NCBI RefSeq assembly: GCF_016863615.1
Contig: NZ_BOPF01000032.1
Span: 62,001 to 126,000 of the forward strand
Source: Virgisporangium aliadipatigenens
GTDB lineage: Bacteria > Actinomycetota > Actinomycetes > Mycobacteriales > Micromonosporaceae
Direction of reading: 5' to 3'
Length of the DNA stretch: 64,000 nt
The notes below the pieces were generated by a model that saw nothing but the letters and a program-made list of their open reading frames with translations, made no database searches and was not told where the DNA came from. A program made the translations under genes and the position numbers. Within the stretch, counting starts at the first letter, position 1. Each line of letters opens with the position of its first letter. This document shows positions 32,852 through 41,440 of the stretch, in pieces.

Positions 32852-33153
32852 TGCCCACCCTGAACCCCCGCCTGACGACGATCGTCGCCCGGCTCCCCGC
32901 GGTCCGCCGCCAGGTCCGCACGGTCGCCGCTGACGTGCTCACCGCCGCCCGCGACCGCGCCCAAACACAACGCCGCACCGGCGCGTTCGCCCGATCGCTG
33001 CGCCTGGCCCGAGGCCGGGTCGACACGCGAGTCGAGTCCACCGACCCGGCCGCGCTCGCCATCGAGTACGGCCACACCACCCCCGCTGGACAACCGATCC
33101 CGGGAGAGCACATCCTCGGCGGAGCCGCCGCCGACATCGCCGCACGGAGGTGA
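32851..33153 (+). CDS. HK97 gp10-like head-tail joining protein
   Basis: The ATG at 32851 overlaps the previous stop; 100 residues. The helical N-terminus (ARLPAVRRQVRTVAADVLTAARDRAQTQRRTGAFARSL), followed by a beta segment with a YGHTTPAGQPIPGEHIL loop, is typical of gp10-like neck proteins. Synteny agrees. Confidence 0.7.
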   Translation: MPTLNPRLTTIVARLPAVRRQVRTVAADVLTAARDRAQTQRRTGAFARSLRLARGRVDTRVESTDPAALAIEYGHTTPAGQPIPGEHILGGAAADIAARR

Positions 33154-33157
33154 CCGG

Positions 33158-33562
33158 ATGCCACCGGACGCGGAAACCGTTGTCCTGCAATGGCTCCGCA
33201 CCCGACCGAACCTATCGGCCGTGCGGTTCGGCACGACCCGGCCCGCAGACCTGTCCCGGCACCTGCCGTTCGTTGCTATCTCGCGGATCGGCGGCGGCGG
33301 TGCCGCGCCCTCGTGGCGCGGCGGGCTGCTGGTCGACCGGGCCGGGCTCACCCTGACCGGCTGGGCCAAACCGCACCGCGCCGACGCGCGCGGCCTCGTC
33401 CGCACCGTCGTGTATGAGTTGTCGACCACCCGCGGCGTGATTGCTAAAGCCGGGGTCCTTGTCCGTGTCATGGTCCTGGCCGGACCGATGCCTCTGCCGG
33501 ACCGGAACGCGCCTGAAGGCATCCACCGATTTGTTGCGACGGTGCAGGCCATCGTGCGATAG
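33158..33562 (+). CDS. Tail terminator protein
   Basis: The 134-residue protein has the alpha/beta pattern of tail terminators: ETVVLQWLRTRPNL, then LPFVAISRIGGGG and RAGLTLTGWAKPHRADARGL, ending with a beta strand and a helix (IHRFVATVQAIV). It lies before the tail tube gene, as expected. It caps the finished tail tube and joins it to the head. Confidence 0.7.
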   Translation: MPPDAETVVLQWLRTRPNLSAVRFGTTRPADLSRHLPFVAISRIGGGGAAPSWRGGLLVDRAGLTLTGWAKPHRADARGLVRTVVYELSTTRGVIAKAGVLVRVMVLAGPMPLPDRNAPEGIHRFVATVQAIVR

Positions 33563-33569
33563 ATGCCCA

Positions 33570-33791
33570 TTACATCGACCGCCCGCCAATAAGACCGACA
33601 ATTGCGCCAAACCCCATCTTGAAGGCGGTCGAACACGCCTCGCTCGCGGCCTGCACCTGGGCTGACTCGCCACCGAAAAGCGCAAGAACAACATTCAAGA
33701 TCAGCGAAACAACGGTCAGGCCCACAACCGTGGAAAAGATCAGCTTAAATCGCGGCGATACGGAAGCGTCCGGCGTCCGACCCTTGTCCAT
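33570..33791 (-). CDS. Small membrane protein (minus-strand cargo)
   Basis: The ATG at 33791 (MDKGRTPDASVSPRFK) follows GAAGGGGA and gives 73 residues. Hydrophobic segments are IFSTVVGLTVVSLILNVVLALF and the C-terminal FKMGFGAIVGLIGG. It opposes the late operon between tail terminator and tail tube and has lower GC. Function unknown; probably expressed from the lysogen. Confidence 0.55.
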   Translation of the reverse strand: MDKGRTPDASVSPRFKLIFSTVVGLTVVSLILNVVLALFGGESAQVQAASEACSTAFKMGFGAIVGLIGGRSM

Positions 33792-33988
33792 CCGTTCCCC
33801 TTCAAGTAACTCGATCCCGACGATGCGGGGCCTTGCGCACACTTCCGAGCCCAGGGCGTTAGATGCGTCCCAGGCGAATCGGAAATCCGCGCCGAGTTAC
33901 TTGTCTCCGTTCGGTGAACAGGGAACTTGCGAACACTGTACGCCGCCATCTTCTGGGTCACACCGACTGACAGGTAGAGGATCACCAA

Positions 33989-34540
33989 GTGGCACTTGAC
34001 GACTCGACACTCGTGATCCCGGGTGTCGGCTTCATCTACACCGCCGCTCCCGGCACGGCGAAGCCCGCGAACGTGGTGGCCCCGGAGACGCCGTGGGTCG
34101 ATCAGGGCCACACGTCGGAGGATGGGCTGACGATCTCGTTCGAGATCAGCCGCACGAAGCGGCGCACGTGGCGCGCTCGTGCGGGGGTGCGGGTGTCGGT
34201 CGACGAGGTGAACTTCACGTTGGGGTGGCAGGCGTTGCAGGTCGACAACGACTCGCTCGCGGCCTACTTCGGCGGTGGCGACATCTCGACCGCGGACGTG
34301 TTCGGGGTGCTGAAGGCACCGGCGCCAATCGAGCGGGCGCTGTTCATCCGGCTCGTCGACGGCCCGACCGAGGTCGACCTGTATGCGGCGAAGGTGGCGA
34401 TCGGGCCGAACGGTGAATCGACCGCGGGTCCGGAGGACTTCGCCGGGTTCCCGTTGCAGGCCGAAGTCCTCGACCATGCTGCCGCCGCGCATCTGGCGCA
34501 GTGGCTCGCCCCGCACCTCGGCGCCCCGTCCGGTGCCTGA
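33989..34540 (+). CDS. Major tail protein
   Basis: The GTG at 33989 gives 183 residues. The sequence is beta-rich: LVIPGVGFIYTAAPGT, TPWVDQGHTSEDGLTISFE, EVNFTLGWQALQVDNDSLAAYFGG and ALFIRLVDGPTEVDLYAAKVAI. This is the usual pattern of siphovirus tail tube proteins (APGT and GHTSEDG loops). It precedes the frameshifted chaperones and tape measure. It polymerises into the tail tube. Confidence 0.85.
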   Translation: MALDDSTLVIPGVGFIYTAAPGTAKPANVVAPETPWVDQGHTSEDGLTISFEISRTKRRTWRARAGVRVSVDEVNFTLGWQALQVDNDSLAAYFGGGDISTADVFGVLKAPAPIERALFIRLVDGPTEVDLYAAKVAIGPNGESTAGPEDFAGFPLQAEVLDHAAAAHLAQWLAPHLGAPSGA

Positions 34541-34562
34541 CCGTCCACTGTGGAGGTAGTGC

Positions 34563-34970
34563 ATGTCTGCGCTTGACGCTGTCGCCGCGGAGGCGACCCG
34601 CGACCGGGCCGCGCCGCTGTTGGAACGGCGGATGCACGGCCGGACGTGGCGCTTCGGCACCATCGACGTCCGCCCGGCCCGGCTGCGCCGGTATGCCGTA
34701 CTGGCCGAGTCGGTCGAGGGCCGGCCCGCGGAGGAGATCAGCGGCGCTCAGGCGGTGGAGCTGGCCGGGATGGCGGAGGAGATGCTGCGCTCGGCGTTGC
34801 CGGCCGTGGACCGGGACGCCTTCGACGATGCGCCGTTCACCGGCACAGAGATCGGCGAGTTGATCTCGTCCTACTTCGCGGCGGTAGGTGTGGGGCCGGG
34901 GGAATCTGCGGCCTCGCCCGTCTCCTCGCCGCGTGGCCGGAGGCGGTCGAGGCGGACCTCACGACGCTAG
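34563..34970 (+). CDS. Tail assembly chaperone, short product
   Basis: The 135-residue product resembles lambda gpG-type chaperones (RTWRFGTIDVRPARLRRYAVLAES; AEEISGAQAVELAGMAEEML). It binds tape measure protein and recruits tail tube subunits. A slippery GGGGGAA at 34898-34904 in the correct phase allows a -1 shift into the open frame ending at 35287. After the slip site the zero-frame tail is low-complexity Arg/Ser-rich (PRGRRRSRRTSRR), typical of read-past sequence. Confidence 0.82.
   Translation: MSALDAVAAEATRDRAAPLLERRMHGRTWRFGTIDVRPARLRRYAVLAESVEGRPAEEISGAQAVELAGMAEEMLRSALPAVDRDAFDDAPFTGTEIGELISSYFAAVGVGPGESAASPVSSPRGRRRSRRTSRR
34898..34904 (+). promoter_or_regulatory. Programmed -1 frameshift site GGGGGAA
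   Basis: The heptamer reads G GGG GAA in the zero frame of the chaperone, the canonical X-XXY-YYZ form. Slipping back one base joins ...VGVGPGE to ICGLARLLAAWPE, the downstream frame. Confidence 0.78.
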
Positions 34971-35287
34971 GCGTCGCCCTTGCCGACCTGTGGACGGGCC
35001 GGCTCACGTTGCGCCGCCTGCACACCCTCATTCGCGAGTTGCCGGGCACGTCCCGGCTCGCCGTCGCGGTCCGCGGCGGTGTCGTGCATGACGGCTGGGA
35101 CGTGCACGCCTACCTGTTGGCCGCGGTCGTGAACGCGGTCCAGGCGAACACGCACGCGCTCGTGCAGGTGAACTCCCGCCGCCGGATCCCGCCGCCCAAC
35201 CTGGTGCCGCTTCCTGGCCAGCCGCGCCGTACCGGTCGCACGGTGCGGGTCGCGGACCTTCCCGGCGCCCGCCCTTCCCCCGGCTAA
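34904..35287 (+). CDS. Tail assembly chaperone, -1 frameshift extension
   Basis: This frame has no suitable own start and reads ICGLARLLAAWPEAVEADL, then LADLWTGRLTLRRLHTLIRELPGTS and DVHAYLLAAVVNAVQANTHAL, like gpT-type C-terminal extensions. Translation enters by the -1 shift at 34898-34904, giving a fusion of about 241 residues. It lies directly upstream of the tape measure gene, the expected position. Confidence 0.8.
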   Translation: MCGLARLLAAWPEAVEADLTTLGVALADLWTGRLTLRRLHTLIRELPGTSRLAVAVRGGVVHDGWDVHAYLLAAVVNAVQANTHALVQVNSRRRIPPPNLVPLPGQPRRTGRTVRVADLPGARPSPG

Positions 35288-35320
35288 CACCGGGGCCGCG
35301 TGCGGGAGGGGGTCCGCCTC

Positions 35321-38221
35321 GTGACCTCTCCCGGTGGTGTGGAGGCTGCGCGCCTGTCGGTGCGGGTGCTGCCGGACACCTCGAAGTTCGCCGCCGAGTT
35401 GCTGCGCTTCCTGCGCCGCATCGAGCAACACGTCGAACTCACCCTCCGCGCCGCGGTCGACCTCCCGTCGCTGCTCTCCTCGGTCCGGCACGCGATCACC
35501 GCCGCCCGCCGGCTCCCGGTCCGGCTCCCGGCCCAACTCGACACCGCCGGCCTTGCCGCCGCGGTCCGCCGCGCCGCCGCATCGGCCGAGGACGGCGTGG
35601 CCGTGCGGGTCGGGGTCGAGCTGAACACCGCCCGGCTCGCCGCGCATGTGCGCGCGGCGGTCGCGACCCGGTCGGGGCGGGTCCGGCTGGAACCGGACAT
35701 GGCCCACTTCGCCCGCGAACTGTGGCACTGGATCCAGCAGCTCGAAGACCGGTTCACGCTGTTTCTGCGGGTCGAGCCCGACATCGTCAACCTGCTGTCG
35801 TCGCTGCGGGCCGCGGCCGACATCGCCCGCCGCACCGTCGTGGTGCAGCTTCGCACCGACCTCGACCCGACCGTCCTGATCGCCCAAACCCGGGCCGCCG
35901 CCGCGCTCGCCTCGCGGACCGCGGGGTCGATTCGGGTGCCGGTCGACATCGACACCAGCCGGATCGCGGCCGGGCTGCGCCGCATCGGCGGCGCGGTGGC
36001 CGGAGCCGCCAGCCGAGGAGCCGGACTCCTCGCCTCCGGCGTGAAGGTCGGGCTGATCGCCGCCGGACTCGGCGCCGCGGTCGTGCAGGCCGCGAACCTC
36101 GCCGCCGCCCTCGCCCCGGCCGCCGGTGCCCTCGCAGCGATTCCCGCCCTGGCCGCGGTCGCGGGTGGCGCGGTCGCCGCACTCAAGATCGGTTTCGCCG
36201 GGGTCGGCGACGCGATCGGCGGGAACGTCGACGCGCTCGGCCGGCTCGCCCCGGCCGCGCGGGCGGTCGTCGACGAGGTCCGCGGGCTTGCGCCGCAGTT
36301 CGACGCGTTGCGGCGAGTCGTTCAGGAATCGCTGTTTGGGCCGCTGATCGGCGAGGCCCGCGCGCTGGCCGAAGTGTGGCTGCCGCTGCTGGAGACCCGC
36401 CTTTCGGGGATCTCCGGCGCGTTCAGCGCCATGTTCGCCAGGGCCGGTGAAGGCGCGCGGACACCGGAGTTCCTTGCCGGGATCGATGCGGCGCTGCGCG
36501 CGACACAGGCGGGTGTGGCCGCGTTCGCGGCGGTTACCGGCCCGCTCGTGCGCGCCCTGGGCGTGGTGATCGGGGCGTTCGCCCCGGCGCTCGGCCGGGC
36601 GGCCGAGGCCGCCGCCGCGCTCGCCGGCTCGTTCGCGCAGTTCCTACTGAACGCCGACCGGACCGGCGAGTTGGCCGGGTTCGTGTCCACGGTCGGCACG
36701 ACTCTGCGCCAGATCGGCACGGTTCTCGTCCAGCTCGGCGGGATCTTCGCCGGGGTCATGTCCGCCGCGCAGACATCCGGCGGTGGGCTGCTGGCGACGC
36801 TCGGGCAGATCCTCACGAGCGTCAACGCGTTCGTGTCCGTCGGGCCGGGACGCGACGCCCTCGCCGGGCTGTTCGGCGCCGCGCAGGCCGCGGTCTCGGC
36901 GCTGTTGCCGATCGTGCTCGACCTGGTCGCGGCGATCGGCCCGGCGCTGGCTGATCTGCTCGGGCCGGGTGGGCTCGCCGGTGGGCTGGCCGCCCTCGCC
37001 CCGGCCGCGAAACCGGTCGGGGCTGCGCTGGCCGGGATCGGCCGCGCGGTCGCGCCTCTGCTCGGTCTGCTCGGTTCGGTTCTCGCGGACGCGCTGACTT
37101 ACCTCGGCACGTTGCTGTCGATGCTCGCGGCCGAGTTCGGGCCGCTGATCGCCGTGTTCGCCAAGGCCGGCACCGCCCTCGCGCAGGGGCTGCTGCCGGT
37201 GCTGATGACCGCTTTGGAGACCGGGCTACCGGCCGCGGTCGCGGTCGGTGAAGCGCTCGCGACGGCGCTCGGGCCGATCGTGCCCGTCGTCGGCGAACTG
37301 GTGACCGCGTTCGTGCAGAACCTGCTTCCGGCGCTGACGCAGCTTCAGGGCGTCATGTCGAGCGAACTCCTGCCGGTGCTGACGGAGGCTGCGACGCAGG
37401 TCGGTGGTGCGCTGGTCCAGGCGCTGCGCGACCTCGCGCCGATCATGCCCGACCTCGCCAACGCGGCGGCCGGCCTCGCAACCGCGGTGGTTCAGGTCGG
37501 TGTGGCGTTGCTGCCGCTGCTGCCGATCCTGGCCGAGATCATCGCCCGGCTGGTCGGCTCCGGGGCGTTGACGGTCGCGGTGGAGTCGCTGACCGGGGTG
37601 GTCATCATCGCCGCCGCGATCATCGGCGCCCTGTCGAACGCGTTGCGGGTGGTGGTCGGCTGGCTGGTCCAGGCGTGGGACTGGTCGCAGCGCACCAGTG
37701 CGGCGATGGAGGCCGGTTTCGGCGCGGCGGTGTCCTACATCGCCTCCCTGCCGGGGACGATCCGCGGGTTCTTTGCCGGTGCGGGCGGGTGGCTGGTCGA
37801 CGCCGGCCGCAACCTCGTCGACGGGCTGTTGAACGGGATTCGGCAGATGGCCGCCCGCGCGATCCAGGCGGCCCGCGATGTCGCGACGTCGATGGTTAAC
37901 GCGGCCAAGTCGGCGCTCGGGATCCGTTCCCCCTCAACGGTGTTCGCCGGAATCGGCGAGAACGTCGTCGCCGGGTTCGTGGCTGGGATCGACTCCGCCC
38001 GCCCGGCCGCCGCCGGTGCGATCGACCGGCTTGTCACCGTGCCGTGCCCGCCGACGGTCGAGCCCGACGGCGGAACGGATCCGGTGGTGAACCTGACCGC
38101 GTTGGTGCGCATCGGCGACGGCCCCGTGCTCGACGCTGTCGAGACCGCCGTTTCCCGGGATCCGGAGCGGTTCGCCCAGCATGTCCGCGCGGGTGAGCGC
38201 AGTTTGACCCGTCGCGGCTGA
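35321..38221 (+). CDS. Tail tape measure protein
   Basis: The GTG at 35321, preceded by GGGAGGGGG, gives 966 residues; a GTG at 35300 is also possible. The N-terminal quarter holds repeated helical units such as VRVLPDTSKFAAELLRFLRR, ELNTARLAAHVRAAVATR and LEPDMAHFARELWHWIQQLE. A long hydrophobic Ala/Gly/Leu-rich middle holds membrane-active helices. The C-terminal part has ARNLVDGLLNGIRQMAARA and AKSALGIRSPSTVFAGIGEN, the known tape measure C-terminal motif. Its length sets tail length, about 145 nm at 0.15 nm per residue (inference). Confidence 0.9.
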   Translation: MTSPGGVEAARLSVRVLPDTSKFAAELLRFLRRIEQHVELTLRAAVDLPSLLSSVRHAITAARRLPVRLPAQLDTAGLAAAVRRAAASAEDGVAVRVGVELNTARLAAHVRAAVATRSGRVRLEPDMAHFARELWHWIQQLEDRFTLFLRVEPDIVNLLSSLRAAADIARRTVVVQLRTDLDPTVLIAQTRAAAALASRTAGSIRVPVDIDTSRIAAGLRRIGGAVAGAASRGAGLLASGVKVGLIAAGLGAAVVQAANLAAALAPAAGALAAIPALAAVAGGAVAALKIGFAGVGDAIGGNVDALGRLAPAARAVVDEVRGLAPQFDALRRVVQESLFGPLIGEARALAEVWLPLLETRLSGISGAFSAMFARAGEGARTPEFLAGIDAALRATQAGVAAFAAVTGPLVRALGVVIGAFAPALGRAAEAAAALAGSFAQFLLNADRTGELAGFVSTVGTTLRQIGTVLVQLGGIFAGVMSAAQTSGGGLLATLGQILTSVNAFVSVGPGRDALAGLFGAAQAAVSALLPIVLDLVAAIGPALADLLGPGGLAGGLAALAPAAKPVGAALAGIGRAVAPLLGLLGSVLADALTYLGTLLSMLAAEFGPLIAVFAKAGTALAQGLLPVLMTALETGLPAAVAVGEALATALGPIVPVVGELVTAFVQNLLPALTQLQGVMSSELLPVLTEAATQVGGALVQALRDLAPIMPDLANAAAGLATAVVQVGVALLPLLPILAEIIARLVGSGALTVAVESLTGVVIIAAAIIGALSNALRVVVGWLVQAWDWSQRTSAAMEAGFGAAVSYIASLPGTIRGFFAGAGGWLVDAGRNLVDGLLNGIRQMAARAIQAARDVATSMVNAAKSALGIRSPSTVFAGIGENVVAGFVAGIDSARPAAAGAIDRLVTVPCPPTVEPDGGTDPVVNLTALVRIGDGPVLDAVETAVSRDPERFAQHVRAGERSLTRRG

Positions 38222-38233
38222 GGGAGGCGTCTC

Positions 38234-39130
38234 GTGGGTTTGTTCCTTGGCACACCGGGCCGGCTCATCGCGCTTCCTGAGCCGGACCCGGGGGTGTCGG
38301 CGACGGTGGTGCGCCGCTTTGGCGTGCATGACCTGCTCGGCGGGGGCCGCGTCGTGGACCGGGCCGCGGTGGGTCGTCGCGAGTGGCGGCTGTCGTGGCA
38401 ACGACTCTCGGAGGACGAGTTCGCGGTGTTGGAGGCGTTCCACACCGGGGCGTTCGGGCCGGGGCCGTGGGTGCTGGTGAGCGATGACATCGGCTGGAAC
38501 TGGTTGACGCCGAACCAGGCATCCGGCACCGACGTGTTGGGCACCGCCGACGGGTTCACCGTCGGTCCCGCCTCTGGCGAGACGGCCGTACCCCAATGGG
38601 GCGGGTCGGTCTCCGGGTTCGCCTGTCTGGCCTGGACGGTCCCGACGAACGCCACGTCCGGGCGGTTGTGGGTCGTTCCGCCGTTGCGGTGGCCGTTCAC
38701 GGCCGGGGCGCGCCGCGGTGTGCCCGTCGTGCCCGGGGCGGTCTACACGTTCGCGGTGTCGGCGGCGGCCGACGTGCCGGTCACGGTCCGGGCGAACGCC
38801 GGCTGGCTCGACGCCAACGGCGAGTATCTGCCGGCCCCGCACGCCGGGCCGCCGGCTGTGCTCGGGCCGACCTATCAGCGGCTGTCGGTCACCCTGCCCG
38901 CGCCGCCTGCCGGTGCGGCGTTGCTGGAGACCACGGTGTCGGTCGACCTGTCCACCGTTACAGCGAACGCGACGGTCCGGCTGGACCTGCTGTCGCTCAC
39001 GACCGGGACCGTGGCGCCGCCGTGGCGTCCGGGTGGGGGCGTGCCGGTGGTGTCCGTGACCGACCTTGCCGACCGCTACCCGTGGCACGACGTGCACGAC
39101 TGCGCGATGACTCTGCTGGAGGTGGGCTGA
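38234..39130 (+). CDS. Distal tail (Dit-like) protein with carbohydrate-binding-like domain
   Basis: The GTG at 38234 after GGGAGGCG gives 298 residues. The N-terminal about 90 residues have the Dit-like pattern (VVDRAAVGRREWRLSWQRLSEDEFAVLEAFHTGAFG). A beta-sandwich domain follows (PGAVYTFAVSAAADVPVTVRANAGWLDANG), resembling carbohydrate-binding modules. It follows the tape measure gene, where baseplate hub proteins are encoded. The sugar-binding role is inferred. Confidence 0.7.
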   Translation: MGLFLGTPGRLIALPEPDPGVSATVVRRFGVHDLLGGGRVVDRAAVGRREWRLSWQRLSEDEFAVLEAFHTGAFGPGPWVLVSDDIGWNWLTPNQASGTDVLGTADGFTVGPASGETAVPQWGGSVSGFACLAWTVPTNATSGRLWVVPPLRWPFTAGARRGVPVVPGAVYTFAVSAAADVPVTVRANAGWLDANGEYLPAPHAGPPAVLGPTYQRLSVTLPAPPAGAALLETTVSVDLSTVTANATVRLDLLSLTTGTVAPPWRPGGGVPVVSVTDLADRYPWHDVHDCAMTLLEVG

Positions 39131-39131
39131 T

Positions 39132-41405
39132 ATGCGGCCGGTGACACCCGAGCTGGCCGCCGCGATCGAAGCGGCGGAGCGGCGGCCGGTGCTGGCGGTG
39201 CGGGTCGACTGGGACGGCGACGGCTACGACGGTGACGGCAGCGTCGACGACCTGTCGGCCCTCGCCGGGGAGGTCGTCATCGACCGGGCGCTCGCCGGGG
39301 AACTGCCCGACGAGGTGTCCATCGTGGAGGGCTCCGCCGCCGCGTCGTTGACAGTTGACCTCGACGCCGGTGGGTGGCAGGTCGAGGACGAGACCGGGCA
39401 CGCGGCGTGGTACTTCTCCGCCGCGAACCCGGACGGGCCGTTCTCGTGGCGGCAGATCCTGGGACGTCCGGTCACCGTCGACGTCGGTTTCCACACCACT
39501 ACCGGCCCGCAGTGGGTGCGCCGGTTCACCGGCCGCACCCGCGCCCTACCGGTCTCCTCCCGCCGGCGCAGCGCGCAACTGCGCGCGCTCGACGGGCGGG
39601 AGCGGCTGCGGCAGGTGGTGCAGGTGCCCGGGGCGGTCACCCGCGACGTCGGGCTCACCGCGACGTGGCTCGTCTCCTACGTCCTGCACCAATGCGGCAT
39701 CCCCCCGTCCCCACCACCCCGAACCCCGTGGGGCACAGACCGGGTGCCCCGGCTGTGGATCCCCGCCCACGGGTCGATCCAGCCGCTTATCGCCGGCACC
39801 GTGACCCTCGTGCGCCGCCGGTCGACGGTCGCGTCGACCGACCGCGCCCAACACCGGTACGTGCCCGGACCGTTCGTCATCGCCCCGCACCTGTACTACA
39901 ACCGGGCGGCCGAGAACGACCAGGTGACCGGGACGCTCACGTTCGCCGACATCACCAACCAGGGCGGACGCATCGTGGCCTCCCAGGTGTATCGGCTGGA
40001 GATGTGGGTCCGCGGCGACTCCACCCTCACGGCGCCGCCGGAGCCGATGGGGATCGTGATGGAGGACAACGGCCCCGACCGGCTCAAGACCACCGGACGG
40101 ATCTTCCTCGGCCTCACCCCGGAGCGGCGGCTGCGGTACTACTGCACCGCCCGCGGCGGCACCGCCCCGGTCGCCGAGGCCACCGGCCCGCAGATCCCCG
40201 CCGACGGGCAATGGCACTTCATCGGGGTGCAGATCGACATCCTCGCCGACGAGGTCACCTTTGCCCTCGACCAGCGGCCTCCGGTCACCGTCGAGACGCC
40301 GACCGCGGCCCCGTACAACGAGATCTGCCCGTCCCGGGTCGTGTTCACCGCGTGGGCGCCGTTCGCCGAACTGCACGTCACGTCCGACCCGCTCGATGCG
40401 CCGTGGCTCAACACCGTGCCGTTCACCCCGGGCGCGCGCCTGGACCCCTCGGTGCTGACGCTGGACGCGGTGGTCGAGCGGGAGCCGCGCGAGGCGTGGG
40501 CACTGCTCAGTGAAATCGCTGCGGCGGAGCAGGCCGTGATCGGCTTCGACGAGGATGGCGTGTTCGCCTACCGCAACCGGACCCGCCTCACCGACCGCGA
40601 TGCCGTCCGCGTCGTGCGCACGCTGAGCGCCGAGTCGGCAATCACAGACCTCGACGCCGAGGTCGCCATCGACCGGGTCCGCAACGTCGTCACCGTGCCG
40701 TACACGCCGGTCGTGATGGACACCGCCGTGCAGGTCCGCACGTGGGTCTACGAAACGCGGGACCTGCACACCGTGCCCGCCAACGGGACGGTAGAGGTGT
40801 GGGCGTCGCCGGAGCGGCCCCTCGCCGACGTCGACCTCGACGGGTACGCGGTCACCGAACAGCCGAACTTCCCCAACACCTACGTGACCCTGTCCCGCAC
40901 GCCGGAGGGCACGCAGCTCGTCTTCGACAACATCACCATGACCGTCGTCGCCTGGACCGTCGGCACCCTGCGAATCCGCATCGTCAACGGCAACGCCTTC
41001 GACCTGCACACCGCCAACAGCGCCGGCTTCCCCACGATCGGCGTGGCCGGGGTCGCCTCCCGCGTCGACCGCCCGATCGGCGTCCAGGTCCGTGACCCCG
41101 ACTCCGAAGCGGTGCACGGCCAGCAGCCCTACGCCGCCTCCGCGAACCCGTGGATCCAACGCCGCGAGGTTGCCGACACGCTCGCCCGCGCGCTGCTGGC
41201 CGACCTCGCCACACCGCATCTGGTCGTGACGAACCTCGTCATCGTCGGCGACCCCCGCCTCCAGCTCGGCGACCGGGTCCGCGTCGTCGACCGCGACGGG
41301 ATCGCGCTCGACGGCGAGTACTGGATCACCGCCATCCGCGACCGGATCCGCGCCGACGGCCCATACACCCAGACCCTCGCCCTACGCCGCGCCGCCCCAC
41401 GCTGA
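39132..41405 (+). CDS. Tail tip / receptor-side minor tail protein with LamG-like domain
   Basis: The 757-residue protein has an N-terminal tail-associated region (VRVDWDGDGYDGDGSVDDLS then SIVEGSAAASLTVDLD). A central concanavalin/LamG-like domain follows (IVASQVYRLEMWVRG; DGQWHFIGVQIDILADEVTF). The C-terminal part is typical of Tal-type hub proteins (LSEIAAAEQAVIGFDEDGVFAYRNR; DRVRVVDRDGIALDGEYWITAI). It probably forms the tail tip and contacts cell-surface polysaccharide. No fibre gene is obvious elsewhere. Confidence 0.72.
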   Translation: MRPVTPELAAAIEAAERRPVLAVRVDWDGDGYDGDGSVDDLSALAGEVVIDRALAGELPDEVSIVEGSAAASLTVDLDAGGWQVEDETGHAAWYFSAANPDGPFSWRQILGRPVTVDVGFHTTTGPQWVRRFTGRTRALPVSSRRRSAQLRALDGRERLRQVVQVPGAVTRDVGLTATWLVSYVLHQCGIPPSPPPRTPWGTDRVPRLWIPAHGSIQPLIAGTVTLVRRRSTVASTDRAQHRYVPGPFVIAPHLYYNRAAENDQVTGTLTFADITNQGGRIVASQVYRLEMWVRGDSTLTAPPEPMGIVMEDNGPDRLKTTGRIFLGLTPERRLRYYCTARGGTAPVAEATGPQIPADGQWHFIGVQIDILADEVTFALDQRPPVTVETPTAAPYNEICPSRVVFTAWAPFAELHVTSDPLDAPWLNTVPFTPGARLDPSVLTLDAVVEREPREAWALLSEIAAAEQAVIGFDEDGVFAYRNRTRLTDRDAVRVVRTLSAESAITDLDAEVAIDRVRNVVTVPYTPVVMDTAVQVRTWVYETRDLHTVPANGTVEVWASPERPLADVDLDGYAVTEQPNFPNTYVTLSRTPEGTQLVFDNITMTVVAWTVGTLRIRIVNGNAFDLHTANSAGFPTIGVAGVASRVDRPIGVQVRDPDSEAVHGQQPYAASANPWIQRREVADTLARALLADLATPHLVVTNLVIVGDPRLQLGDRVRVVDRDGIALDGEYWITAIRDRIRADGPYTQTLALRRAAPR

Positions 41406-41440
41406 CCACGCGGCACCGGGGCGGGTTGAGGAGGAACCGA

